DNA of 64,000 nucleotides from a bacterium (GTDB taxonomy: Bacteria; Zhuqueibacterota; Zhuqueibacteria; Zhuqueibacterales; Zhuqueibacteraceae): assembly GCA_023150945.1 (NCBI GenBank), contig JAKLJX010000002.1:248001-312000 (forward strand), in the 5' to 3' direction. The notes under the pieces are model-generated. The model had not been told where the DNA came from and did not search any database. It worked only from the letters and a program-made list of their open reading frames with translations. The translations under genes were made by a program, and so were the position numbers. Shown here one piece after another: positions 28,664 through 36,360 of this stretch. Position 1 is the first letter of the stretch; each line of letters begins with the position of its first letter.

Positions 28664-30661
28664 TCACGCCGGCGAGGCTACATGCTCTGCAGCGGGCGGA
28701 TCCGTTTTTTCCGTCTCTTCCTGATACTTCTTCAGCTTGCGCCACAAAGTCGTGCGGCCAATGGCGAGCAGGCGCGCGGCTTCGTCGTAGTTGCCTTGGC
28801 AATGTGCCAGGGTGTCCAGAATGTGCCGCTTCTCGACTTCTTCCAACGTCAGGCGGCCGTTCAAGACGGAGGCGGGCCGGCTCACGCTTTTCTGCAGGGA
28901 CTCGGGCAATTCGAGCACATCGATTTCGGCATCGAGGGAGAGCGCGACGGCGCGTTCGATGGCGTTTTCAAGCTCGCGCACGTTGCCCGGCCAGTCGTGG
29001 CTGGTGAGGCGGGCGAGGGCCGCGCCGGTGAAATCGCGCGCGGGCCGGCGCAGCCGCGTGGCGAATTTCTGCAGGAAATGGCGGGCCAGCAGGGGAATAT
29101 CTTCCGGCCGTTCGCGCAACGGCGGCAAATCCAGACGAATGACGTTGAGGCGATAGAACAAATCGCTGCGGAACCCGCCTTGTTCGACCATCTCTTCCAA
29201 ATCGCGATTGGTGGCGGCGATGACGCGCACGTCGAGCAACATGGTGTGATTGCTGCCCACGCGTTTGATCTCGCCCTCCTGCAAAAAGCGCAACAGTTTG
29301 ACTTGCAGCGCGATCGGCAGCTCGCCGATTTCATCCAGAAAGATGGTGCCGGTGTGCGCCTCTTCGAACAGGCCTTTCTTGTCGCGCAGCGCGCCGGTGA
29401 AGGCGCCGCGCACGTGGCCGAACAATTCGCTTTCCAGCAGGTTTTCGGGAATCGCGCCGCAGTTGACCACGACGAACGGCTGACGGGCGCGGGTGCTTTC
29501 GTCGTGAATGGCGCGCGCCACCAGTTCCTTGCCGGTGCCGCTTTCACCTTGAATCAGAATCGTGATGTCGGTGCGCGCCACGCGCGCGATCAGCTCGAAC
29601 ACCTTCTGCATGGGCCGGCTGCTGCCCACCATCGCGCCGAAATGAAACGGCTCTTCCGAATTGGCCCAAGCCAGGAATTGCTCGGCCTCACGCGCAATCC
29701 AGCCGGCGACTTTCTGCTCGATTTCGCGGCGATCGGGCCGGCTGCGTTCCAAAATGCGATTGAGGTCGCTACGCGTGAAGTAAAAGAGATTGTCCGCTTT
29801 CGCCAGCGCCTGGCCGCCGCTGGTTTCGCTGGTGAGATCGGCAAGCAGCACGGTGGCATGCTGCCGGTGGGCAACCAGATTCGCGAGAGATTTGCCCTCC
29901 ACCAAAGGCGCAAGCGCGGCAAAGATCAATATCAAATCGGCGCGCGGGAGAGATTTGCTGCTTTCGAGCGGTACTGCCACGGCCGCCGGCAGGGTCTTGC
30001 TCATGCGCATTTCCTCGCGCGCATCAGCCGCTATGAAACAGAGCTTGCCGAGGCCGGCCTGCCGCAGCGCATGCGCAGTGGCAATAGCTTCGGTACTGGT
30101 TCCGATCAGCAGGGCCTGACGCTCGCGCAGAGTGCCGAATATCTTGCCGGCCACTTCGATGATGGCCGGTGCGAGCGCGGTCGTGCCTTCGAACCAACTG
30201 GTTTCGCTGCGCACTCGTTCGGAAAGCCAGAGTGCGCGCTGAAAGAGGCGGTTGAGAATGACGCCGGCGTGAGCGTTTTCCTGGGCGGCGGCCAGCGCCT
30301 TGCGCAAAGCAACGGCGTGCTGCGGCTGCAGATGCCCGCTTGGCATCCATCCCACCGCGGCGCGCAGGAAATGAGAAACCGCTGCAATGCCCTGCCGGCT
30401 GGCGACAGGCTGCGGCGCGGCGCCGGCCAGCACAAGCTGCAGCATGGCATTGACCGCCTCCTCTCCGGGCGCAGCAGCGGCAGCCGTGCGCGCGTTGGAG
30501 GCGAGATAAAGCTCCAACAGCTCCGGCCCGGCCACCAACAGCCACTCATCTACGTTGAGATGCTGCAGCCGCCGGCTCAACTCCGGCGAAGCCAGCGCTT
30601 CCTCATCCAACGTGAAGCCCGGCGTGTGCGGAAAAGGGAGGTAGGAAACGTGAAACCACAT
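28664..30661 (-). CDS. Sigma-54 activator with degenerate glutamyl-tRNA reductase-like N-terminal domain
   Basis: 665 residues. Residues about 350-590 are a sigma-54-activating AAA+ domain: Walker A GESGTGKE (372-379), GAFTGA (419-424), Walker B TIFLDEIGE (439-447) and ATNRDL (483-488). A Fis-type helix-turn-helix follows (about 607-645, LLAIGRTTLWRKLKKY). It is thus a complete transcription activator. The N-terminal 340 residues are not a receiver, GAF or PAS domain. They follow glutamyl-tRNA reductase (HemA) along its length: VILNRLFQRAL (134-144), RVRSET (149-154), GKIFG (172-176), LLIGTSTEA (184-192, where HemA has IGAGEM) and DLNRILERSRPDRREIEQ (299-316) into the dimerisation helix. The HemA catalytic TCNR motif is replaced by AGPE (44-47), so it cannot be a normal reductase. 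It probably senses something in tetrapyrrole synthesis. The upstream gene is HemX/CcsA-like. The start matches the HemA N-terminus. HemA homology is by eye. Confidence 0.9.
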   Translation of the reverse strand: MWFHVSYLPFPHTPGFTLDEEALASPELSRRLQHLNVDEWLLVAGPELLELYLASNARTAAAAAPGEEAVNAMLQLVLAGAAPQPVASRQGIAAVSHFLRAAVGWMPSGHLQPQHAVALRKALAAAQENAHAGVILNRLFQRALWLSERVRSETSWFEGTTALAPAIIEVAGKIFGTLRERQALLIGTSTEAIATAHALRQAGLGKLCFIAADAREEMRMSKTLPAAVAVPLESSKSLPRADLILIFAALAPLVEGKSLANLVAHRQHATVLLADLTSETSGGQALAKADNLFYFTRSDLNRILERSRPDRREIEQKVAGWIAREAEQFLAWANSEEPFHFGAMVGSSRPMQKVFELIARVARTDITILIQGESGTGKELVARAIHDESTRARQPFVVVNCGAIPENLLESELFGHVRGAFTGALRDKKGLFEEAHTGTIFLDEIGELPIALQVKLLRFLQEGEIKRVGSNHTMLLDVRVIAATNRDLEEMVEQGGFRSDLFYRLNVIRLDLPPLRERPEDIPLLARHFLQKFATRLRRPARDFTGAALARLTSHDWPGNVRELENAIERAVALSLDAEIDVLELPESLQKSVSRPASVLNGRLTLEEVEKRHILDTLAHCQGNYDEAARLLAIGRTTLWRKLKKYQEETEKTDPPAAEHVASPA

Positions 30662-30721
30662 ATGTTCAGAAAGCGGAGAACCTTAGATTGTCGGTGATAA
30701 ACGTCTGTCCGGAAACGAAGA

Positions 30722-30800
30722 AACCGCCCGGGCGCTTGCGTCTGAGGCGTGCACAAGCCTGGCAGAACGTGCTCTGGCTCATGACGAAGCGCCCAGGCGG
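30722..30800 (-). terminator. Long hairpin between ccsA-like gene and sigma-54 activator
   Basis: Arms ACCGCCCGGGCGCTTGCGTC (30722-30741) and GACGAAGCGCCCAGGCGGT (30782-30800) are inverted copies with one mismatch and one extra base, around a 40-base loop. On the - strand the stem is followed by TTTCTTCGTTT, as in an intrinsic terminator. It would separate the activator from the upstream CcsA-like transcript. A second small hairpin, GCCCGGC/GCCGGGC, lies at 30826-30846. Confidence 0.5.
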
Positions 30801-30873
30801 TGGTGTTGTCGGTCAGGACTCACAAGGCCCGGCGGCAACGGCCGGGCGTGAGCTTCATGCACCGGTCCGCGAC

Positions 30874-31692
30874 TCAGCGAAAGCTGTGAACCTGGGTGAA
30901 AGCCAGTGAGACGATCAGAAACGAAAACATCAACCAGCCAAAGCCGAACAGCGAAACCATCGCAGCGCGGCGGCCCTGCCACCCCACGGAAATGCGGCTG
31001 GCCCAATGCCAAAAGTAGATCAACCACGTCAGTCCGACCGCGAAGAATTTGGCGTCCCAGGTGAAGAAATGCTCGGCGATTTTGGTGGCTTCATAGATGC
31101 CGAGCGCGATGCCCACCGTCAGAAACACCAAGCCGGTGTTGATGGCGCGGTTGCTGAGCGATTCGAAAAAGGCAAGGGAGGGCAGGCGGCGGTAGAACAA
31201 GCCGGTGCTTTTCTTTTGCAGCTCGCGGGACAGCAACAGGTAAAGCACGCTGGCGATGAAGGAAATCGCAAACGCGGAATAGGCAAACAGCAGCACGATG
31301 ACGTGGATTTCATAGACGATTTCGTGCAGCAGCAGCGCCGGCAGCTCGCGGTTGAGGTCGATGCCGAGATTCGACAGCACGTGCAGGATCAAAATGACCG
31401 GCTGGATGAACATGCCCAGCGAGCGTTCGCGCAACCGCCATTCCAGGCTGAGATAGACCACACCGAAGAGCCAGGCACAGGTGGTAAGCGCTTCGAACAC
31501 ACTGGTCACGGGCAAATGCCCCAGCGTCAGGCTGAGCAGGAGGAGATACCCCAAATGCGCGATCACAGCAACCAGTGCGAAGGGATTCAAACCGCGGCCG
31601 GCCTGTTCCTGCGCCTGGCGAAAGGTGTAGATGTAATGGCTTCCGGCGACCGCATAGAGAACGCCAACCAACCATTGCAGCAGATGGATCAT
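30874..31692 (-). CDS. CcsA/HemX-like cytochrome c assembly membrane protein
   Basis: About 272 residues with eight hydrophobic helices. I prefer the ATG at 31692 (MIHLLQWLVGVLYAVAG); a GTG two codons earlier is possible. It belongs to the CcsA/CcmC/HemX group: the conserved end segment reads HFFTWDAKFFAVGLTWLIYFWHW, with WDAK where haem-handling members have WDPK, and RRAAMVSLFGFGWLMFSFL after it. CcsA-type proteins move haem for cytochrome c maturation, and HemX, encoded beside hemA in Bacillus, limits HemA levels. The altered tryptophan-rich loop and the neighbouring HemA-like activator favour the HemX role, but I cannot decide. The operon's many c-type cytochromes need some maturation system, and no ccsB or resA is here. 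Confidence 0.85.
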   Translation of the reverse strand: MIHLLQWLVGVLYAVAGSHYIYTFRQAQEQAGRGLNPFALVAVIAHLGYLLLLSLTLGHLPVTSVFEALTTCAWLFGVVYLSLEWRLRERSLGMFIQPVILILHVLSNLGIDLNRELPALLLHEIVYEIHVIVLLFAYSAFAISFIASVLYLLLSRELQKKSTGLFYRRLPSLAFFESLSNRAINTGLVFLTVGIALGIYEATKIAEHFFTWDAKFFAVGLTWLIYFWHWASRISVGWQGRRAAMVSLFGFGWLMFSFLIVSLAFTQVHSFR

Positions 31693-31814
31693 GGCCACAC
31701 GAGCAATTCAGTGCACGCAACACGTTTGTGGAATTTCACCGCGGGCACGCGACTCCGGCCGCAGGCTGGATAAAGATAGGCAAATATTCCTCACTTGCAA
31801 GAATTCAAACACAA

Positions 31815-31844
31815 AAGCCAGCCCGTCGCTTGACAGGCTGGCTT
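31815..31844 (-). terminator. Intrinsic terminator of PEGA lipoprotein gene
   Basis: Perfect 9-bp stem AAGCCAGCC / GGCTGGCTT with a 12-base loop. On the - strand it is followed by TTGTGTTTG. A second strong hairpin, GCCCGGC-gact-GCCGGGC, lies just before it at 31861-31878. Together they end the transcript from 32904. Confidence 0.7.
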
Positions 31845-31914
31845 GGCATACTTGAAGGAAGCCCGGCGACTGCCGGGCCGAATCCTTTGGGCCGGCGTGG
31901 CCGCAGCCTCCCGC

Positions 31915-32904
31915 TCACTCCTGGGCCTTTTCGACCGGCTCCATTTTGATCAAAAGTTGCACCAGCGGCTGCTCGCGCAATTCCGCGGCATTCAAGATCT
32001 TCACCACTTCACGGAAACCCGGCCGTGAGATCTGCACAATGTGGTTCTGAGCGCTGGTCAAAGTGATCTTCACCGGCGATTGCCCGTAGTAGCGATCATC
32101 AACGATCACCTCGGCGCCCGAGGGACTGGTGTTGATCTGCAACGTGACGAGATCGGCAGGCGCGGGTGGCGGTGCAGCGGGAACGGGCGTCACAATCGGC
32201 GCAGGCGCTGCCGGCTGGCTCGGCGCCGGCGCGATCACCTCCGGCGCTGGCCGCGTGATGATGGGCCTTGCATCAGTCGTCTCCGGCGCCGGTTCGATGA
32301 TGTAAGGTCGCGGCACCGGCTGCCCGGTTTGCCCGGCAACAGGATTCACTTCCGCGGGTCTCTTTTCCGCCAGCAGCGGCTCGTAGCGCAGTTGAAAGCG
32401 CGCCGGGTTTTGGCGCAGCCGGCCGCGGCTGTCCTTGTCCAACGCCACCTGCAAAACCGTGCGTTGGTCGGGCAACACCTTCACTTCCTCATCTGTGATG
32501 ATATCAAACACTTGTTCACGCCAAAAGCCCACAACGTGATATTCGGCTTTGACCTCATAAATTCCGTGCTGCAGCCGCAGCGGGTAGGTATAGGTGGAAG
32601 TGAAGTTCGAGAGTTTTTCGAGGGGAGAGATTTCCTGGCCATTCACGCGCAGCACAACGAAGTTGCGGTAGCTCTTGCCGGCGTCTGCGACGTTGGTGAT
32701 CTTGATCACCAAGTTTTCCGGCTGCTCGCGCATTTCGCGCTCTGGCAGTTGCTGTTTGGGCTTGAGCTTGCCATAGGCGCGGTCCGTGGTCAAGCGGCCG
32801 CTGGCACACCCCAGCAGCCCGAGGGACAGCAGGAGCGCGGTGAGCAGTGCCGCACGCGAACAGGAAGGGATGAAGCGAAAAGCGTAACGACTGGGGGCTG
32901 GCAT
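31915..32904 (-). CDS. PEGA-domain lipoprotein
   Basis: 329 residues from the ATG at 32904, which has a good GGAGG five bases upstream; an upstream frame extension to 33003 is rejected. The signal ends in LGLLGCASG, a clear lipobox. The middle part has an unassigned beta domain (VIKITNVADAGKSYRNFVVLRVNGQEISPLEKL), then a Pro/Ala-rich linker (about residues 200-255). The C-terminus is a PEGA domain: LQINTSPSGAEVIVDDRYYGQSPVKITL and ISRPGFREVVKIL. PEGA domains are small surface-protein beta modules with no enzymatic role. It probably sits on the periplasmic face or outer membrane. The start region and the lipobox make this a solid gene; its job is unknown. Confidence 0.85.
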   Translation of the reverse strand: MPAPSRYAFRFIPSCSRAALLTALLLSLGLLGCASGRLTTDRAYGKLKPKQQLPEREMREQPENLVIKITNVADAGKSYRNFVVLRVNGQEISPLEKLSNFTSTYTYPLRLQHGIYEVKAEYHVVGFWREQVFDIITDEEVKVLPDQRTVLQVALDKDSRGRLRQNPARFQLRYEPLLAEKRPAEVNPVAGQTGQPVPRPYIIEPAPETTDARPIITRPAPEVIAPAPSQPAAPAPIVTPVPAAPPPAPADLVTLQINTSPSGAEVIVDDRYYGQSPVKITLTSAQNHIVQISRPGFREVVKILNAAELREQPLVQLLIKMEPVEKAQE

Positions 32905-33205
32905 GGTGTCCTCCGATGCGTTGAAGTTTATCGTCATGCAGGCTGGCATCTCGAACATTAGGTTGGGAAACGGACATTCATTGAACAACACACTCTCCGT
33001 CAAAGTTCACGGGAATTTTGGCCGCCTTTCACCGCCGGGCGACGACGGCAACGTGCCGCGCTTTGCCGCAAACCGTGACATTCAAAAAGCGCGACGCGCG
33101 GGTTTCGTCGATCGATCATCCCTCGGGCGGTAGCGTGACTCTGGCCAAACCAGCGCGATCGCGAAGTTTCCTCAGCTTGGTTCGTTTGCAGTCTGGCAGA
33201 TTGCG
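32905..33205. other. Intergenic region, no gene seen
   Basis: About 300 bases between threonine synthase and the PEGA lipoprotein gene. No promoter box or RNA is clear to me; the GGAGG at its low end serves the lipoprotein. Confidence 0.4.
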
Positions 33206-34381
33206 CTACAGCAGGGTATCGGCATATTTCAAGCCGGAGCCGGTATTGAAAACCACCACTCGTTCTTCCGGCTTGATCCAACCGGCGGCAGCGAGCAATC
33301 GTGCGGCCTCCACTGCGGCTGCGCCTTCAGGGCAAAAGAAGATGCCGGTCGCGCGCGAATAGGCGCGCGTCACCGCAGCGATGGAATGCTCCGCCACCGC
33401 GACTGCGGTGCCGTGGCTGTCGCGCAGGATGCGCAGGATGAGAAAATCACCGACTGCGCGTGGCACGCGCAAGCCCGCCGCAACCGTGGCCGCATGCTGC
33501 CACTCCGGCGCGTGCTCCAATCCCTGCTCGAAAGCCCGAATGATGGGCGCGCAACCGTCGGACTGCACCGCTACCATGCGCGGGCGGTGCGCGGTGATCC
33601 AGCCCAGGCCTTCCATCTCATCAAAGGCTTTCCACATGCCGATCAAACCGGTGCCGCCGCCGGTGGGGTAAATGATCACATCGGGAAGTTGCCAGTCGAA
33701 TTGCTCGGCCAGCTCGTAGCCCATCGTCTTCTTGCCTTCCACGCGATAGGGTTCTTTGAGCGTCGAGAGATCGAACCAGCCGTGGGTGGCCTTGCCTGCC
33801 AGCACTTTCTTCGCGCAATCCGTGATCAAGCCCTCGACCAGCTCCAAATGCGCGCCATAGAACTCGCACTCGCGCTGAAAGGCGGCCGGCACGTCTTTGG
33901 GCATGAACACATGCGCCGGCATGCCTGCGCGTGCGGCATAAGCGGCAGTGGCGCTGCCGGCATTGCCGGCCGAGGGAACGGCGATTTGCTGCACGCCCAA
34001 TTCCTTGGCGCGCGAAATCGCCAGACACATGCCGCGCGCTTTGAAAGAAGCGGTGGGATTCGGCGACTCGTCTTTGATCCACAAATGAGAAAGGCCGAAT
34101 TCTGCTGCGAGATGTTCAACGGGCAGCAGCGGCGTCCAGCCTTCGCCGAGCGAGACGCAGTGCTTCTCCTCCTGTACCGGCAACATGGGCGCGTAACGCC
34201 ACAAGCTGGCCGGCGCGTGGCGCAGATCCGCCGGTGACCAATGCTGGCGCGCCGCGGCGACATCATAGCGGGCAAACAAGGGCGCCCCGCAGACGCACAA
34301 TTCGCAGCGTTCGTGCTTGGCGAAGGTGCGCGCGCAGCGCGTGCAGGCGAGATGGGTAAAGAAAGAACGAAATGAATTCAT
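33206..34381 (-). CDS. thrC: Threonine synthase
   Basis: 391 residues of the PLP-dependent fold-type II family. An N-terminal zinc-ribbon-like segment (CTRCARTFAKHERCELCVCGAPL, given here by its ends CTRC and CVCGAP) precedes the catalytic domain, as in many bacterial and archaeal threonine synthases. SLGEGWTPLL is followed by the PLP lysine region NPTASFKARG (about residues 108-117), PSAGNAGSATAAYAARAG and the phosphate-binding YPTGGGTGLIGMW. It converts O-phosphohomoserine to threonine in the cytoplasm. No other threonine pathway genes are adjacent. Related enzymes such as cysteine synthase lack the zinc ribbon, so the call is firm. Confidence 0.94.
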   Translation of the reverse strand: MNSFRSFFTHLACTRCARTFAKHERCELCVCGAPLFARYDVAAARQHWSPADLRHAPASLWRYAPMLPVQEEKHCVSLGEGWTPLLPVEHLAAEFGLSHLWIKDESPNPTASFKARGMCLAISRAKELGVQQIAVPSAGNAGSATAAYAARAGMPAHVFMPKDVPAAFQRECEFYGAHLELVEGLITDCAKKVLAGKATHGWFDLSTLKEPYRVEGKKTMGYELAEQFDWQLPDVIIYPTGGGTGLIGMWKAFDEMEGLGWITAHRPRMVAVQSDGCAPIIRAFEQGLEHAPEWQHAATVAAGLRVPRAVGDFLILRILRDSHGTAVAVAEHSIAAVTRAYSRATGIFFCPEGAAAVEAARLLAAAGWIKPEERVVVFNTGSGLKYADTLL

Positions 34382-34444
34382 TGTTCTCTGTCCACGGGCG
34401 AGATGGTGAGGGAATTGTCAAATCGTTGACGTCCGAACCCATTC

Positions 34445-34468
34445 CAATCTCGGCTGAGCCGAGGTTTC
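34445..34468. repeat. 24-base hairpin repeat, copy 2
   Basis: Identical over 24 bases to 28577-28600, with the core CTCGGCTGAGCCGAG. It lies between gatB (ending at 34571) and thrC, both on the - strand, in the same orientation relative to the upstream gene as copy 1. Confidence 0.7.
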
Positions 34469-34570
34469 AGAAGCTGCGCGCACGCCGAAATCGCTGTGGG
34501 CTTTGCTGCAACGGCCAAGCCGTGGCAGAAGCACTTCGATCCAGAGTCCGCGATTGCGGCGGGACACGCG

Positions 34571-36022
34571 TCAGGCTTGCGGCGCCGCGAGCTGGGCGCG
34601 CAGCAGCTCGTTGGCGAGTTGGGGATTCACTTTGCCGCGCGTGGCCTTCATCAATTGTCCCACCAGAAAACCAAATACCTTGGTTTCGCCGGCCCGATAG
34701 CGTTCGACTTCCCGGGGATGCGCCGCCAGCAGCGCCGCCACCGCCTGCTCGATCTCAGCTTGATCGGACACCTGTTCCAGCCCTCTTTCCCGCACAATGG
34801 CCGTCGCGCTTTTCCCGGTCGCGAGCATTTGCTCGAAAACCTCCTTGGCAATCTTGTTGTTGATCGCGCCCTGCTCAACCAACCGGATCAGTTCAGCCAG
34901 CGCAGCCGGCGCCAGCGTGAAGGCGGTGATGGCGACTTTCTGATCGCGCAGCACGCGCAAAACTTCGCCCATCACCCAATTGGCGGCTTGTTGCACCTCC
35001 CGCACCTCAGCCGCCACGGCCTCGAAGTAATCGGCCAACTCGCGTTCTTCGGTGAGAACCTCAGCATGCAAACGCGAAAGCAGATATTGCGCACTGAAAC
35101 GCTCGCGCCGTGCCCAGGGCAATTCCGGCAGGCTGGCGAGCACCTGCTGGCTCCAGGCTTCGTCGATGTGCAGGGGCGTGAGATCAGGCTCGGGGAAATA
35201 GCGATAGTCGTGGGCATGCTCCTTCGAGCGCATCGCCACTGTCTGGCCGCGGCCGGCATCCCACAGCCGCGTTTCCTGCTCCACCGCGCCGCCGGTTTCC
35301 AGAATTGCAATTTGGCGAGGAATCTCGACCTCGAGTGCGCGCTCGAGTTGGCGCACGGAGTTCATGTTTTTGATTTCGGTTTTAGTGCCGAACTCCCGCC
35401 GACCGGCGGGCCGCACCGAGACGTTGGCATCGCAGCGCAGGCTGCCTTCTTCCATGTTGCCGTCGCAAATGCCGAGATAGCGCACGAGCTGGCGGATGCG
35501 CTGCAGGTAAAGCGCGGCCTCGCGTGGCGAGGAGAGATCCGGCCCGCTGACAATCTCGATCAACGGCACGCCGCAGCGGTTGAGATCAACCAGCGTTTCC
35601 TCGGGGTCGACGAACGGCTCGGCGTGAATCAGCTTGCCGGCATCTTCCTCGAGATGAATACGAATGATGCGCACGCGCTTGCTACTCCCCTCTGCCAGCT
35701 CGATCTCGAGCCAGCCGTGCTCGCACAGCGGCTCCTCGTATTGCGAGATTTGATAGCCTTTGGGCAAATCGGGATAGAAATAGTGCTTGCGCGCGAACTG
35801 GGAGACCGGGGCAATGGTGCAATGGGTCGCCAGCCCCATTTTGATGGCAAAATCCACCGCCTTGCGATTGAGCACAGGCAGCACGCCGGGCAGGCCGGCG
35901 CAAATGGGAGTCACCTGCGTGTTGGGCGGCGCGCCAAACGAGGTGCTGGCGGGCGAGAAGAGCTTGGATTCGGTCAGTAATTGCGCGTGCACTTCGAGAC
36001 CGATGACGGATTCGTAGGGCAT
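34571..36022 (-). CDS. gatB: Aspartyl/glutamyl-tRNA amidotransferase subunit B
   Basis: 483 residues from the ATG at 36022 (MPYESVIGLEVHAQL), the normal GatB start; the frame continues upstream to 36241 without family similarity. The kinase-like domain has GLPGVLPVLNRKAVDFAIKMGLAT, the signature YFYPDLPKGYQISQYEEPL and RCDANVSVRP. The helical linker and YqeY-like tail end the protein (FGFLVGQLMKATRGKVNP). GatB phosphorylates and amidates mischarged Glu-tRNA(Gln) or Asp-tRNA(Asn) together with GatA and GatC, neither of which is here. It is divergent from the phytase gene. Very confident. Confidence 0.97.
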   Translation of the reverse strand: MPYESVIGLEVHAQLLTESKLFSPASTSFGAPPNTQVTPICAGLPGVLPVLNRKAVDFAIKMGLATHCTIAPVSQFARKHYFYPDLPKGYQISQYEEPLCEHGWLEIELAEGSSKRVRIIRIHLEEDAGKLIHAEPFVDPEETLVDLNRCGVPLIEIVSGPDLSSPREAALYLQRIRQLVRYLGICDGNMEEGSLRCDANVSVRPAGRREFGTKTEIKNMNSVRQLERALEVEIPRQIAILETGGAVEQETRLWDAGRGQTVAMRSKEHAHDYRYFPEPDLTPLHIDEAWSQQVLASLPELPWARRERFSAQYLLSRLHAEVLTEERELADYFEAVAAEVREVQQAANWVMGEVLRVLRDQKVAITAFTLAPAALAELIRLVEQGAINNKIAKEVFEQMLATGKSATAIVRERGLEQVSDQAEIEQAVAALLAAHPREVERYRAGETKVFGFLVGQLMKATRGKVNPQLANELLRAQLAAPQA

Positions 36023-36360
36023 GAGGCATCGCAGAGTTGTTGAGGGGAACGGCAACACCGGCGGCATTTGGCTTTCACCGGCAGCGCAACATATAAAAAA
36101 TTCTCGTGGGTTGCAACTCCGGCGCGGCCCGGAGGCTACGCTGCGTCCCTGCCGGCGGGGAGGCGGCACGAATCTTTTGCCGCACCGCACCCGAGTTTGA
36201 GAAGAGACTCCCGCGACACGCACGCCGGCGCGGGTGGGCACGCAGCTTGCTGAAATCTGCCGGCAGGAAACGCAAGCCGGCTAAAACTATTACGCCAAAA
36301 GGTGGAAGCCACCAAAGCGTAATTTCGCCGCAAGGAAATTACATTTTCAGGAGTGCAGCG
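36023..36360. other. Divergent intergenic region between gatB and phytase
   Basis: 338 bases holding both upstream regions. The phytase side contains the nested inverted repeats described at 36289-36342, and an inverted repeat GCCGGC...GCCGGC at 36259-36281. No gene is seen. Confidence 0.5.
36289..36342 (+). promoter_or_regulatory. Mutually exclusive hairpins in phytase leader (candidate RNA switch)
   Basis: Helix 1 pairs ATTACGC (36289-36295) with GCGTAAT (36317-36323) around an inner stem GGTGG/CCACC (36301-36313). Helix 2 pairs GTAATTTC (36319-36326) with GAAATTAC (36335-36342). The two share GTAAT at 36319-36323, so only one can form. Helix 2 ends seven bases before the AGGAG ribosome site (36349-36353). 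I cannot match it to a known riboswitch class. Confidence 0.5.

Noticed and set aside
28664-30661. A functional HemA (glutamyl-tRNA reductase) fused to a regulator
   Set aside because: The catalytic Cys motif TCNR is absent (AGPE) and the NADPH motif is altered, so I treat the domain as a sensor and not an enzyme.
27533-30697. Open frame of over 1000 codons opposite the TRAP receptor and the sigma-54 activator
   Set aside because: Its product shows no recognisable motif and spans two genes with strong family features on the other strand.
30750-30790. Sigma-54 promoter near the activator (TGGCAG...TGCTC)
   Set aside because: The GG to GC spacing is two bases too short, and it lies on the wrong strand for the activator.
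36240-36345. Cyclic di-GMP (GEMM) riboswitch before the phytase
   Set aside because: AAACGCAAGCC near 36269-36279 resembles the GACGCAAAGCC core, but the preceding GGCAAACC arm and the second GGGTTGCC-type arm are missing.
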